Of a stretch of DNA of 64,000 nucleotides, positions 55,736 through 64,000 are shown in pieces. The notes under the pieces were generated by a model, which was given only the letters and a program-made list of their open reading frames with translations, was not told the DNA's origin and did no database searches. Source of the stretch: Roseovarius sp. THAF9 (lineage in GTDB: Bacteria > Pseudomonadota > Alphaproteobacteria > Rhodobacterales > Rhodobacteraceae); NCBI RefSeq assembly GCF_009363715.1, contig NZ_CP045404.1, positions 2,634,001 to 2,698,000 of the forward strand, read 5' to 3'. Positions within the stretch are counted from its first letter, which is position 1. Every line of letters begins with the position of its first letter. The position numbers and the translations under genes are program-made.

Positions 55736-56368
55736 ATGGTGGCCCGCGCCGCGCGCGAGATTGCACCGGGCATGGTCGTCAACCTCGGGATCGGCCTGCC
55801 GACCAAGGTGGTGAACCACCTGCCCGCCGATTTTCCCGTCTGCCTTCACACCGAAAACGGCATGACCGGTATCGGCCCCGCCCTCTCGCCCGAGCGCGCC
55901 GACCGCAACCTGATCGATGCAGGCGGCGCCTATGTCACGCCCATCCCCGGCTCGGCCTTCTTCGACAGCGCCACCAGCTTTGCCGTGGTCCGCTCGGGCC
56001 GGCTGGACCTCACCATGCTCGGCGCCTTCGAGGTCAGCCAGACAGGCGACCTCGCCAACTGGAAGATCCCCGGCAAGTTCAGCCCCGGCGCGGGCGGCGG
56101 CATCGAACTGGCACAAAAGGCCCGCCGCGTCGCCGTGCTCACCACCCATACCGACCGCGCCGGAAACCCCAAGCTGAAGCAAACCTGCGCCCTGCCGCTT
56201 TCAGCCAGCGCCTGCGTTGCCCGCATCTTCACCGACCTCGCCGTGATCGACGTCACGCCAACAGGGTTCGCCCTGACCGAACTTGCCGAAGGCACCAGCG
56301 TCGAGGACGTGACCCGCGCCACCGACGCCGCCATAGCGATCCCAGACGCCCCTATTCCGACCTTCTGA
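55736..56368 (+). CDS. 3-oxoacid CoA-transferase, subunit B
   Basis: About 210 residues. GMVVNLGIGLPTKVVNHLP and LHTENGMTGIGPAL (glutamate near residue 44, the residue that forms the acyl-CoA intermediate), then GGAYVTPIPGSAFFDSATSF, define the AtoA/ScoB beta subunit. ATG 55736 is 7 bp after the alpha stop; a TTG at 55715 overlapping the alpha gene is an alternative start (adds SDARDR). Works with the preceding gene as a heterodimer. Confidence 0.92.
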   Translation: MVARAAREIAPGMVVNLGIGLPTKVVNHLPADFPVCLHTENGMTGIGPALSPERADRNLIDAGGAYVTPIPGSAFFDSATSFAVVRSGRLDLTMLGAFEVSQTGDLANWKIPGKFSPGAGGGIELAQKARRVAVLTTHTDRAGNPKLKQTCALPLSASACVARIFTDLAVIDVTPTGFALTELAEGTSVEDVTRATDAAIAIPDAPIPTF

Positions 56369-56374
56369 GAGACC

Positions 56375-57667
56375 ATGACCGACGACCTCAAAACCCGCCT
56401 CTGCGCCGCCGTCGACGCCGCCTTCGACCGACAAGTCGCGTTTCTGACCGAGCTCACGTCCCACCCGTCGACCCGCGGCAATGAACAGTCCGCGCAGGAC
56501 TTCATGGCCTCCGAACTCACGACCCGTGGTTACGACATCGACCGTTGGCAGATCGACCTTGCCGACATCCAACACCTCCCCGGCTTCTCCCCTGTCCTCG
56601 GCCCCTACGAGGACGCCGTGAACGTCGTCGCCACCCACCGCTCCAAAACCTCCAAGGGCCGCTCGCTCATCCTCAATGGCCATATCGACGTGGTCCCCGC
56701 CGGCCCGCTCGACATGTGGGACAGCCCGCCATTCGAGCCGCATGTCAAAGACGGCTGGCTCTACGGCCGCGGCGGCGGCGACATGAAAGCGGGCCTCGCC
56801 TCTAACCTCTTCGCCCTCGACGCGCTCCGCGCCTGCGGCCTCGCCCCTGCCGCGGACGTCCACTTTCAATCCGTCGTCGAGGAAGAATGCACCGGCAACG
56901 GCGCGCTCGCCTGTCTCGCGCGCGGCTACAAAGCCGACGCCGCGCTCATCCCCGAACCTTTCGCCGAACAACTGGTCAGCGCCCAGCTTGGCGTCCTGTG
57001 GTTCCAGGTCCACCTCAAGGGCCTTCCCACCCATGTGGCCTATGCCGGCACCGGCGCCAACGCCATCGAGGCGGCCTTTCCACTGATCCAGGCCCTGCAC
57101 GACATGGAACACCGCTGGAACGACGCCGCCAACCGCCCGCCCGAATACGCCCACATGGATCACGCGCTGAACCTTAACATCGGCAAGTTCGAGGGCGGCG
57201 ACTGGACCAGCTCCGTCCCCGCCTGGGCCGTCTTCGACGTCCGCATGGGGCTTTTCCCGGGTCAATCGCTCGACGCCGCAAAACAGGAAATCAGCCGGGT
57301 CATCCGCGACGCCGCACTCCAAAACTCCTTCCTGCGCAACTCCCTGCCCGAGATCGTCTACCACGGCTTTCACGCCGAAGGCTACGCGCTCTCGCGCGAC
57401 AGCTCGCAGACCGCCACCAATGCCGTCGCATCACTCGAAACCGCCCACCGAACCGTCACGGGCGAGGCGCTCACCCGAGAGCCGATCACCGCCACCACCG
57501 ACGCGCGCTTCTTCGGCCTTTATGCCGACACGCCCGCGCTGGTCTACGGCCCCCGCGCCGAGGCGATCCACGGCTTCAACGAACGGGTCGACCTGGAAAG
57601 CCTCCGCCGCGTGACTAAAGCCACCGCGCTTTTCATCGCCGACTGGTGCGGCATCGAGGAGGCCTGA
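56375..57667 (+). CDS. M20-family deacylase (ArgE/DapE-like)
   Basis: 430 residues with the di-zinc M20 site: LILNGHIDVVPAG (metal histidine and aspartate), YGRGGGDMKAGLAS (bridging aspartate), VVEEECTGNGAL (catalytic glutamate pair) and LIPEPFAEQL. A lid/dimerisation domain lies between about 210 and 330. Such enzymes hydrolyse N-acyl amino acids. In this operon it may remove an acyl group before or after chain cleavage. 6 bp after the CoA-transferase gene. Confidence 0.9.
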   Translation: MTDDLKTRLCAAVDAAFDRQVAFLTELTSHPSTRGNEQSAQDFMASELTTRGYDIDRWQIDLADIQHLPGFSPVLGPYEDAVNVVATHRSKTSKGRSLILNGHIDVVPAGPLDMWDSPPFEPHVKDGWLYGRGGGDMKAGLASNLFALDALRACGLAPAADVHFQSVVEEECTGNGALACLARGYKADAALIPEPFAEQLVSAQLGVLWFQVHLKGLPTHVAYAGTGANAIEAAFPLIQALHDMEHRWNDAANRPPEYAHMDHALNLNIGKFEGGDWTSSVPAWAVFDVRMGLFPGQSLDAAKQEISRVIRDAALQNSFLRNSLPEIVYHGFHAEGYALSRDSSQTATNAVASLETAHRTVTGEALTREPITATTDARFFGLYADTPALVYGPRAEAIHGFNERVDLESLRRVTKATALFIADWCGIEEA

Positions 57668-57670
57668 GCC

Positions 57671-58846
57671 ATGCGCAACGCCGTCATCGTCTCCACCGCC
57701 CGCACCCCCATCGGCAAGGCCTATCGCGGCGCCTTCAACAATCTGACAGCCCCCAGCCTCGCCGCGCCCGCCGTCCGCGCCGCGCTCACCCGCGCCGGGC
57801 TTGAAGGGGCCGAGGTCGAGGACGCCATCTTCGGCTCCGCCCTCACCCAAGGCACCTCCGGCGTCAACGTCGCGCGCCACATCGCGCAGGCGGCATACTT
57901 GCTCGACAGCGTTGCGGGCGCCACCATCGATCGCCAATGCGCCTCGGGCCTCAACGCGCTCGCCATCGCCACCAACATGGTCCGGGCCGAGGGTGTGGAC
58001 GTCGCCCTCGCCGGTGGCCTCGACAGCATATCCCTTGTCCAGAACGACCACTGGAACGCCCACCGCTACCGCGATCCTGGCGTTCCCGACAGCTATTACA
58101 TGGCCATGCTCGATACGGCAGAGGTCGTCGCCGCCGGCTACGGCGTCAGCCGCGACGCACAGGACGCCTACGCCCTGCAAAGCCAGCAGCGCACCGCGCG
58201 GGCGCAAGACGCCAGCCTTTTCGCCGACGAGATCATCCCCGTCGATGCAACCAAGCTGGTCACCGACAAGGCCACGAAAGAAACGCACGAAGAACCCGTC
58301 TGCCTTGAAAAGGACGAATGCAACCGCCCCGGCACCACTGCCGAGGGGCTCGCCAACCTCCAGCCCGTGCGCGGCGAGGGCAAAACCGTCACCGCCGGCA
58401 ACGCCAGCCAGCTCTCCGACGGCGCCGCCGCCCTCGTCGTCATGTCCGAAGCCCAGGCCGCCCGCCGCAACCTCACCCCCCTCGGCGCGCTGCGCGGCTT
58501 CGCCGTCGCCGGCGTCGCGCCGCAGGAAATGGGCATCGGTCCGGTCCACGCCATCCCCCGCCTGCTGGACCGCGCGGGTCTCTCCCAAGACGACATCGAC
58601 CTCTGGGAAATCAACGAGGCCTTCGCCGCGCAGCTTCTCCATTGCCGCGACACGCTGGGCATCCCCGACGACAAGCTCAACGTCAACGGCGGTGCCATCT
58701 CCATCGGCCACCCCTACGGCATGTCCGGCGCCCGCATGGCCGGGCATATCCTGCTCGAAGGCCGCCGTCGGGGCGCGAAATGGGGCGTCGTCTCCATGTG
58801 TGTCGGCGGCGGCCAGGGCGCCGCCGGCCTTATGGAAATCTTCTGA
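57671..58846 (+). CDS. Acetyl-CoA acyltransferase (thiolase)
   Basis: 391 residues. The nucleophilic cysteine is in [15 protein letters not shown] near residue 93, the C-terminal histidine in [19 protein letters not shown] near residue 347, and the second cysteine in [16 protein letters not shown] complete degradative/biosynthetic thiolase. Following a CoA-transferase it most likely cleaves a 3-oxoacyl-CoA with CoA into acetyl-CoA and a shortened acyl-CoA. 3 bp after the deacylase stop. Confidence 0.94.
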   Translation: MRNAVIVSTARTPIGKAYRGAFNNLTAPSLAAPAVRAALTRAGLEGAEVEDAIFGSALTQGTSGVNVARHIAQAAYLLDSVAGATIDRQCASGLNALAIATNMVRAEGVDVALAGGLDSISLVQNDHWNAHRYRDPGVPDSYYMAMLDTAEVVAAGYGVSRDAQDAYALQSQQRTARAQDASLFADEIIPVDATKLVTDKATKETHEEPVCLEKDECNRPGTTAEGLANLQPVRGEGKTVTAGNASQLSDGAAALVVMSEAQAARRNLTPLGALRGFAVAGVAPQEMGIGPVHAIPRLLDRAGLSQDDIDLWEINEAFAAQLLHCRDTLGIPDDKLNVNGGAISIGHPYGMSGARMAGHILLEGRRRGAKWGVVSMCVGGGQGAAGLMEIF

Positions 58847-58853
58847 GGCGCCC

Positions 58854-60011
58854 ATGACCACGCTCCCCTCCAACCAGATCGCCTACCTCACGGCCCTGCG
58901 CCACGACCTGCACCGCCAGCCTGAAGTGTCCGGCGAAGAGGTCGAGACCGCAAAGCGCATCACGCGCGAACTCACCGCCCTCGGCGCCGACCGCATCTGG
59001 CAAGGTCTCGGCGGCCATGGCGTCGCCGCCGAATTCACCGGCCACGCTCCCGGCCCCACGGTCCTTTTGCGCTGCGAACTCGACGGCCTGCCCATTCGCG
59101 AGATCAACGACATCCCCCATGTCTCGCAGATCGACGGCAAGGGCCACCTCTGCGGCCATGACGGCCACATGGCTACCCTGCTGGGCGTCGCCATGCGCCT
59201 CGCCACCCGGCCCGCAAAGGGCCGCGTCATCCTGCTCTTTCAACCGGCAGAGGAAACCGGCGCGGGCGCGCAGGCCGTGATCGAAGACCCGCAATGGGCC
59301 GAGATCCGCCCGGATTTTGCCTTCGCCTACCACAACGTCCCCGGCCGCCCGCTGGGCGAGATCGGCCTGCGCTCCGGTCCCGCCAACTGCGCCTCGCGCG
59401 GGATGCAGATTCTGCTGACCGGCAAAAGCTCTCACGCCGCCGCGCCCGAGGACGGCCTGTCGCCCGGCCCCGCCATGGCGACGCTAATAATGGCCCTTCC
59501 CGCACTCAGCCAAGGCACCATTGCCGACACAGATTTCACCCTCGCCACCCTCACCCATGCCAACCTTGGCGAGCCCGCCTTCGGCATCGCCCCCGCCGAT
59601 GGCGAACTGCGCGTCACCCTGCGCACCATGACCAATGAGGGCATGGACCGGCTGATCGAGGCTGCGACGGCGCAAGTAACAGCCGCCCGAGGCGATCTGA
59701 CGCTCGATATCCATTGGCACGATGTCTTTCGCGGCGTGGTCAACGACACCGACGCCACCGACATCGCCCGCCATGTGGCCCATGATCTGGGGCACGAGGT
59801 CAACGAGATGCCCACCCCCATGCGCTGGTCCGAGGATTTCGGGCGCATCGGCGATGATGGCGCCATGGCCACGATGCTCTATGTCGGCGCGGGCACCGAC
59901 ATGCCCCAGCTGCACAACCCTGATTACGATTTCCCCGACGCGCTCCTGCCCGTCGTCATCGACCAGTTCACCGGCATCGTCGACCGTCTCCTGGGCCTGC
60001 CCGACACATGA
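58854..60011 (+). CDS. M20 amidohydrolase (hippurate hydrolase/aminoacylase-like)
   Basis: 385 residues. DLHRQPEVSGEEVETAKRI is the usual amidohydrolase N-terminus. The metal site residues are in HLCGHDGHMATLLGVAMRLA, LFQPAEETGAGAQAVIED (catalytic glutamates) and FAYHNVPGRPLGEIG, and SSHAAAPEDGLSPGPAMA comes from the lid domain. It differs from the ArgE/DapE-like gene three positions earlier, so the operon holds two distinct amide-hydrolysing enzymes. Likely acts on an N-acylated amino acid or amide intermediate. 7 bp after the thiolase. Confidence 0.9.
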   Translation: MTTLPSNQIAYLTALRHDLHRQPEVSGEEVETAKRITRELTALGADRIWQGLGGHGVAAEFTGHAPGPTVLLRCELDGLPIREINDIPHVSQIDGKGHLCGHDGHMATLLGVAMRLATRPAKGRVILLFQPAEETGAGAQAVIEDPQWAEIRPDFAFAYHNVPGRPLGEIGLRSGPANCASRGMQILLTGKSSHAAAPEDGLSPGPAMATLIMALPALSQGTIADTDFTLATLTHANLGEPAFGIAPADGELRVTLRTMTNEGMDRLIEAATAQVTAARGDLTLDIHWHDVFRGVVNDTDATDIARHVAHDLGHEVNEMPTPMRWSEDFGRIGDDGAMATMLYVGAGTDMPQLHNPDYDFPDALLPVVIDQFTGIVDRLLGLPDT

Positions 60012-61123
60012 CCGACCCCGCGATCCCCGACGCCTGGTGCGAGGTGCATCGCGACCGGATCGACGCCAACATCCGCATCGCTCTGTCCCGTGTCCCCAAG
60101 GGCCGCCGCTTCTGTGCCGTGCTGAAGTCCGACGCCTATGGCCACGGCATCGCCACCGTTGTTCCCTTGGTCCGCGCCCACGGAATCGACTGCATCGCCA
60201 TCACCTCGAATGCCGAGGCCCGCGCGGTGCGCGACGCCGGCTATGACGGCCAACTCATCCGTCTTCGCGCCGCCACGCCGGTTGAGGCCCGCGCCGCCCT
60301 GCCCGACCGGGTGGAGGAACAGGTCGGCACGGTCGAGGCCGCCGAAAACCTGTCTGCACTCAGGGCCACAGGCGCCCCAGTCCGCGCCCACCTGTCGCTC
60401 AACGCCATGGGCATGTCCCGCGACGGGCTGGAGATTGAAACCGAGCAGGGCCGTGCCGCCTGCCGCGCCATCCTCGACCGCCTCGGCGACAGCATCACCG
60501 CCATCTGCACCCACTTTCCAAGCAATACCCCCGACGACCTGCGCGCCAGCGCCGCGCTCTTTCAACAGCACGCCGACTGGGTCCTGGACCAAGGCCCCCT
60601 GACCCGCGAAAATATACTGATCCATTCGGGCAGTTCCCTGACCCTCGTCTCCGACGAGCCTGTCGAGACCCAGATGTACCGCTGCGGCGCCGTTCTCTAT
60701 GGCATCCTCAAGCCCGAATGGGGCTTTCAAATCACGATGGACCTCATGACCCGCGTCGTCAGCGTGGGCGATTATCCGGCGGGTGCCACCGTGGGCTACG
60801 ACCGCACCTTCGTTCTGGACACCCCCCGCCGCCTGGCTTGCCTCTCCATCGGCTATGCGAACGGCATCCGCCGTGCTGGACAGAACAGCGGCACGGTCCT
60901 GATCGGCGGGCACGAGGCGCCGATCCTGGGCCGCATTTCCATGAACACCACGGTGGCCGACGTCACCGGCCTCGACGACATATCCATCGGCGACCCGGCG
61001 GTGATCTTCGGCGGCCCGCGCGATACGCGCAGCTCGCTGGAAAACGCCGAAGCGCAGTTCGGCACCATCATCGCCGATCTCTACACCGACTGGGGCCTGA
61101 GCAATCACCGGATCGTCCGGTAA
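60008..61123 (+). CDS. alr: Alanine racemase family protein
   Basis: 371 residues, fold-type III PLP barrel. The lysine motif is FCAVLKSDAYGHGIATVV near residue 40. ISMNTTVADVTG contains the motif where most alanine racemases have RISMD (here asparagine instead of aspartate), and the second catalytic tyrosine lies in SIGYANGIRRAG near residue 282. Placement as the last gene of an amino-acid catabolic operon (ATGA overlap) points to a racemase for the transported substrate rather than a cell-wall enzyme, but alanine cannot be ruled out. Confidence 0.85.
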   Translation: MTDPAIPDAWCEVHRDRIDANIRIALSRVPKGRRFCAVLKSDAYGHGIATVVPLVRAHGIDCIAITSNAEARAVRDAGYDGQLIRLRAATPVEARAALPDRVEEQVGTVEAAENLSALRATGAPVRAHLSLNAMGMSRDGLEIETEQGRAACRAILDRLGDSITAICTHFPSNTPDDLRASAALFQQHADWVLDQGPLTRENILIHSGSSLTLVSDEPVETQMYRCGAVLYGILKPEWGFQITMDLMTRVVSVGDYPAGATVGYDRTFVLDTPRRLACLSIGYANGIRRAGQNSGTVLIGGHEAPILGRISMNTTVADVTGLDDISIGDPAVIFGGPRDTRSSLENAEAQFGTIIADLYTDWGLSNHRIVR

Positions 61124-61129
61124 GCGCCG

Positions 61130-62194
61130 TCAACTGCCCTTGATGTTGATCGAGAAACTGGTCCGCGCCCCTGCAGGCGGCGGCGGGAACGGGGCAGCCC
61201 GTTGGATCATCCGCACCGCCGCCTGGTCCAGCTTGGGCGAGCCCGAACTGCGCGCAATCGAAACGCCGGCCAGCCGGCCATTCCCGCCAATGCGAAACGC
61301 CACCACCGCCGTGCCCCGGCTGCCCACGCGCGGCCGCGGCACGCGAGAGATCTTTCGCATGACCTTTCCGGGATAGTTGCTGGCCGCGGCATTGCCGGCG
61401 GCCTGCGATTTGCCCGCGCCCTGCGCCGCCGATCTGGTCTGGGTCTGGGACCCCGTGGCACTGCCCGCTCGCGCGTTCTGCTGCGCGTTGCCCTTGGGCT
61501 GCGGCTTGGGCTTCGACTGCGTCGTACGCTTGGGCTTGGGCTGTCTCTTCTTCGGCTGCGCCGTGGGCGGTTCGGGTTTGTGCGCCTTCTCGAACTCCGC
61601 GCTGCGCGGCTTGGGCCGCAACGAGCGTGTCACCGCCGTCGGCGCCTCGTCCACCGGCTCCAGCATCTCCGCCTGCTGCGGCTCTGTCGGCTGCACGCTT
61701 TCCTCCGGCACGGTCTCGGACGGGGTCACCGGGACCAGTGGCACGTTCGGCGTGATCTCCGCCTGATCGACCGGGTCAGGCACAGTTTCGGCGGGCGTTT
61801 CGGTGGGCACGACAGTCTCGGCCTGGTCCACCGGCTCGGCGGTCTCCCGCGGCTCGACTTCGGGCAACCTGTCCTCGGGCCGGTCCTGCGCGGTCTCTTC
61901 GGGCATGTCCGGCGCGGTTTGTTCCGGCATGTCCTCCGTTGTAACCTCTTCGGGCGTTTCCTGCGATGTCACCTCCTCCGGTGGCGTCTCCTCGACAGCT
62001 TCCTCGGTGGCATCCGGCGTCATCACCCCCGCCGCCATGTCGGCAAAGCTGTTGCCGATGCTGGCCTCCACGCCGCCCGCATCGCCCTCGATCTCGATCA
62101 CCTCGGCCTCGAAAATTGCGGCCACGACGGTACCATGCATCACAAGTGCGGCCGTGGCGGCAAAGATTTTCACAAGCCGGGATGACGCGATCAT
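61130..62194 (-). CDS. tonB: TonB-like energy transducer
   Basis: 354 residues. One N-terminal membrane segment (about 7-27) is followed by a very long proline/glutamate/threonine-rich region (about 60-190), then a lysine/proline/glutamine-rich stretch (about 195-265), and a C-terminal TonB domain (SNYPGKVMRKISRVPRPRVG, then VVAFRIGGNGRLAGVSIARS and LDQAAVRMIQRAAPFPPPP). It would span the periplasm and energise outer-membrane receptors using ExbBD. ATG overlaps the exbD stop. Confidence 0.92.
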   Translation of the reverse strand: MIASSRLVKIFAATAALVMHGTVVAAIFEAEVIEIEGDAGGVEASIGNSFADMAAGVMTPDATEEAVEETPPEEVTSQETPEEVTTEDMPEQTAPDMPEETAQDRPEDRLPEVEPRETAEPVDQAETVVPTETPAETVPDPVDQAEITPNVPLVPVTPSETVPEESVQPTEPQQAEMLEPVDEAPTAVTRSLRPKPRSAEFEKAHKPEPPTAQPKKRQPKPKRTTQSKPKPQPKGNAQQNARAGSATGSQTQTRSAAQGAGKSQAAGNAAASNYPGKVMRKISRVPRPRVGSRGTAVVAFRIGGNGRLAGVSIARSSGSPKLDQAAVRMIQRAAPFPPPPAGARTSFSINIKGS

Positions 62195-62577
62195 TCCAGC
62201 CCTCTCTGGGTGACGATCACCACGCGTTCCGCCCCCGCACCGCGCAGATCCCGAGCCAGATTCACAAGAGTCTGCGCCGACAGCTCCTGGTCGGGGACCA
62301 CGCGCACCACCTCGCGCTCCTCCTCGCTGCGCCGTTCCAGGAAATCCTCGGCCGACGCGATATCCTCGCCGCGAAAACTCATCCGCCCGTCAGGATGCAC
62401 GATCAGCGTGTCGGGCGGCGACCGCCCTTCCAGGTCCGCCGTCCGCACAAGGCTCAGGTCCTTGTCCAACGGCTGCGACAGGGTGCCCGCCACCATGAAG
62501 AACACCAACATCAGGAACACGATGTTGATCAGCGCAATGGTCGGCTCCCGGCGCGAGGATGTCTTGGCCTTGCGCAT
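62191..62577 (-). CDS. exbD: ExbD/TolR-type biopolymer transport protein (second)
   Basis: 128 residues: cytosolic basic start, one membrane helix (IALINIVFLMLVFFMVAGTL, with an asparagine in the place usually taken by the proton-carrying aspartate), then a periplasmic domain ending GAERVVIVTQRGLE. The DxxF pattern is thus altered compared with the preceding exbD (LIDVIF). It may form a heteromeric pair with that copy. One base separates it from the upstream stop. Confidence 0.88.
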   Translation of the reverse strand: MRKAKTSSRREPTIALINIVFLMLVFFMVAGTLSQPLDKDLSLVRTADLEGRSPPDTLIVHPDGRMSFRGEDIASAEDFLERRSEEEREVVRVVPDQELSAQTLVNLARDLRGAGAERVVIVTQRGLE

Positions 62578-62578
62578 C

Positions 62579-62959
62579 TCAGGACCCCAGCACGCTGATG
62601 CTGACCCGGTCGATGCTCCGCAGCACCACCAGCAGATCGGTCAAGCGCTGTGCCGTCACACCGTCGCGCAGGCTGACGACCACGCGCCGCGCCTCGTCGC
62701 TCGGCGGCATCTCGGCAAAGGCGGCACTCAGCCCTTCGATCTCCATTTCCTGTCCGTTCAGGCTCAACCCCTCGTCGCTCAGGCGCAGAAAGCTGATCTT
62801 GGTCTCGCTGCTGCCACTGCCGCCCGCCCCGGCGGCTGCCAGTTCGACGTCCGCAAAGCGCGAAAAGGTCGATGACAGCATGAAGAACAAAAGTAGCAGA
62901 AAGATCACGTCGATCAGCGACGTCATCGACAAGCGCCTGCGCCGCGAGGTCTTACGCAC
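62579..62959 (-). CDS. exbD: ExbD/TolR-type biopolymer transport protein (first)
   Basis: About 126 residues. SMTSLIDVIFLLLLFFMLSS is the canonical ExbD membrane helix with the essential aspartate. A periplasmic domain follows (EGLSAAFAEMPPSDEARRVV and LTDLLVVLRSIDRVSISVLG). GTG 62959, with GGAG about 10 nt upstream and an 8-nt overlap with the exbB stop, is preferred; ATG 62989 would overlap exbB by 38 nt. Confidence 0.88.
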   Translation of the reverse strand: MRKTSRRRRLSMTSLIDVIFLLLLFFMLSSTFSRFADVELAAAGAGGSGSSETKISFLRLSDEGLSLNGQEMEIEGLSAAFAEMPPSDEARRVVVSLRDGVTAQRLTDLLVVLRSIDRVSISVLGS

Positions 62960-63605
62960 GGCTCGGCTCCGCCTCGAACTCGGTGGCATGCCCGGCCCGC
63001 CCCTGCGGATAGAGAACCGTCGAAATCGCCCGCTCCGCCGTGACCCGTTCGCCGTCCATACGGCCCTCGAACCAGCTCAGCACCATCGAGGTCGGCATGG
63101 CAACGGCCAGCCCCACGGCGGTGGTCAGCAGCGCCACCCAGATGCCACCCGCCAGAAGCGACGGATCGACCTGCGACCCGGCCTCCTGCAAGGACTGGAA
63201 CGCCTCGATCATGCCCAGCACCGTGCCGAACAGACCCAAGAGCGGCGCCAGCTGCGCCACGCTGTCAAGCAGGCGAAACCCGCCTTCCAACCGGGCAAAG
63301 CGCGATTCCGCCTCGGCTTCCAGCCTCTTGGCATCCTCGGGCCGGGCCGAGAACGCCATTTCGATCACCGGCGCAAGGTAGCTTTTCGATTGCTTCAGTG
63401 CTGCCAGCGCCGCCGCAAGGTCGCCCGCGTCCCAGGCCGCGACCGCATCCTTCAGCGCCTTGTGCCGTCCGACACCCGCCGCCGAGAACTGCCACAGCTT
63501 GTAAAGGATCGTCGCCAGCGTGATTACCGACACCGCCAGCAGGATCAGAACGACCGGACCGCCAAGATCGACGATCTGGCCCAGGCTTTGAAGTATCCCG
63601 TTCAT
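62952..63605 (-). CDS. exbB: ExbB/TolQ/MotA-type proton channel protein
   Basis: 217 residues with three membrane segments (near residues 17-35, 113-135 and 150-175). The conserved LLDSVAQLAPLLGLFGTVLG and GGIWVALLTTAVGLAVAMPT segments line the proton path. Together with ExbD it uses the proton gradient to drive TonB. Its ATG overlaps the stop of the upstream gene by 4 nt. Confidence 0.94.
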   Translation of the reverse strand: MNGILQSLGQIVDLGGPVVLILLAVSVITLATILYKLWQFSAAGVGRHKALKDAVAAWDAGDLAAALAALKQSKSYLAPVIEMAFSARPEDAKRLEAEAESRFARLEGGFRLLDSVAQLAPLLGLFGTVLGMIEAFQSLQEAGSQVDPSLLAGGIWVALLTTAVGLAVAMPTSMVLSWFEGRMDGERVTAERAISTVLYPQGRAGHATEFEAEPSRA

Positions 63606-64000
63606 CCCGTCACCTCGATATCCGTGCGCGTGTCCAGTTTCAGATCGGTCTCGCAGGCGCTTTCCGGCAACTCCGCCGCCTCGCAGGTATGCGCCCCGTT
63701 GATCAGCACCTGCCCCAACCCGTCACAGGCCATGCCCGGCACGGTGAACTGGCGCACCCGCGGGCGCCCCGGCGGCAGGGTTCCGAAATCGAACAGCGTC
63801 AGGCGGTCCACCTGCCCCTGGCTGTCGAACAGCACGGTTTCATACACCGCCTTGTCGATCTGGCTCTGATGTCCGTTGATCACCAGGAAGGTCAGCGTGC
63901 AGCTGCCCTCGTTCGCCTTGGTCGCGTTCAGCTCGATCAGCACGGCCTCGCCCAGCTCTTCTTCCTGCGCCAAAACGCCTTGTGCCGCCCACAAGCCCGT
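63602..64000 (-). CDS. Secreted hypothetical protein of the tonB operon (5' end outside window)
   Basis: At least 132 residues, cut by the right edge. The first visible residues (TGLWAAQGVLAQEEELGEAV) look like the end of a signal peptide with cleavage after VLAQ. The mature part has four cysteines (GSCTLTF, GMACDG, AHTCEA, SACETD), likely two disulfides, and a strand-rich pattern. Family not recognised. Coupled by overlap to exbB, it is probably a periplasmic accessory of the same system. Confidence 0.75.
   Translation of the reverse strand, partial: TGLWAAQGVLAQEEELGEAVLIELNATKANEGSCTLTFLVINGHQSQIDKAVYETVLFDSQGQVDRLTLFDFGTLPPGRPRVRQFTVPGMACDGLGQVLINGAHTCEAAELPESACETDLKLDTRTDIEVTG

Noticed and set aside
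57801..58853. Long 5' extension in frame with the M20 amidohydrolase
   Set aside because: Runs through the thiolase in a wrong frame; amidohydrolase starts naturally at 58854 with family N-terminus.
1..64000. CRISPR array or rRNA
   Set aside because: No regularly spaced direct repeats with unique spacers and no rRNA-like sequence were seen.

Overview
The window looks like a chromosomal segment of a roseobacter-type alphaproteobacterium (Rhodobacteraceae). Supporting signs are high GC with strong codon bias, a putR/putA divergent pair, a DUF6280-like protein, a PopZ-like protein and conserved roseobacter-style gene neighbourhoods. Most intact genes are housekeeping or metabolic. One AT-richer, IS-bearing accessory block occupies roughly 31.2-49.3 kb.

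Layout. 1-31 kb is core genome: a class V aminotransferase (cut by the left edge), an RTX protein, an MFS transporter, metG, tRNA-Leu(TAA), putR/putA, a rhomboid protease, a GFA-fold protein, suhB, an HD-domain protein, valS, a hisC-type aminotransferase, a second class V aminotransferase, a tyrosine phosphatase, a glycosyltransferase, ygfZ, efp, a decayed membrane hydrolase gene, a PopZ-like protein, a TolC-family channel, pcm and tRNA-Cys(GCA). The accessory block starts at the 3' end of tRNA-Cys. It first holds an SDR protein, a histidine phosphatase, and a low-GC trio (O-methyltransferase, unknown membrane protein, processive GT2). Next comes an IS3-family element that interrupts a gene, leaves a GGAT target duplication and carries an exact 265-bp tandem duplication of its own end.

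The most interesting part is 39.9-48.3 kb. A minus-strand set encodes YcaO, TfuA, a HExxH metallopeptidase-like protein and a protein whose C-terminus is seven perfect VSGAK pentapeptides. The set is flanked by a class III nucleotide cyclase/TPR protein on one side. On the other side are a membrane cyclic-nucleotide-binding protein, a DUF3307 protein and a Crp-type regulator. YcaO plus TfuA is known to make backbone thioamides, so this looks like a cyclic-nucleotide-linked thioamidation (possible RiPP) locus with a repetitive candidate substrate. That function is inferred, not shown.

49.5-61.1 kb is a LysR regulator divergent from a nine-gene, tightly coupled operon: a polar amino-acid ABC transporter, a class III aminotransferase, a CoA-transferase (two subunits), two M20 hydrolases, a thiolase and an alanine racemase-like enzyme. 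The gene order suggests uptake, transamination to a beta-keto acid, CoA activation and thiolytic cleavage of a beta-amino acid or its N-acyl derivative. The right end (61.1-64 kb) is an exbB-exbD-exbD-tonB energy-transduction operon whose first gene is cut by the window edge.
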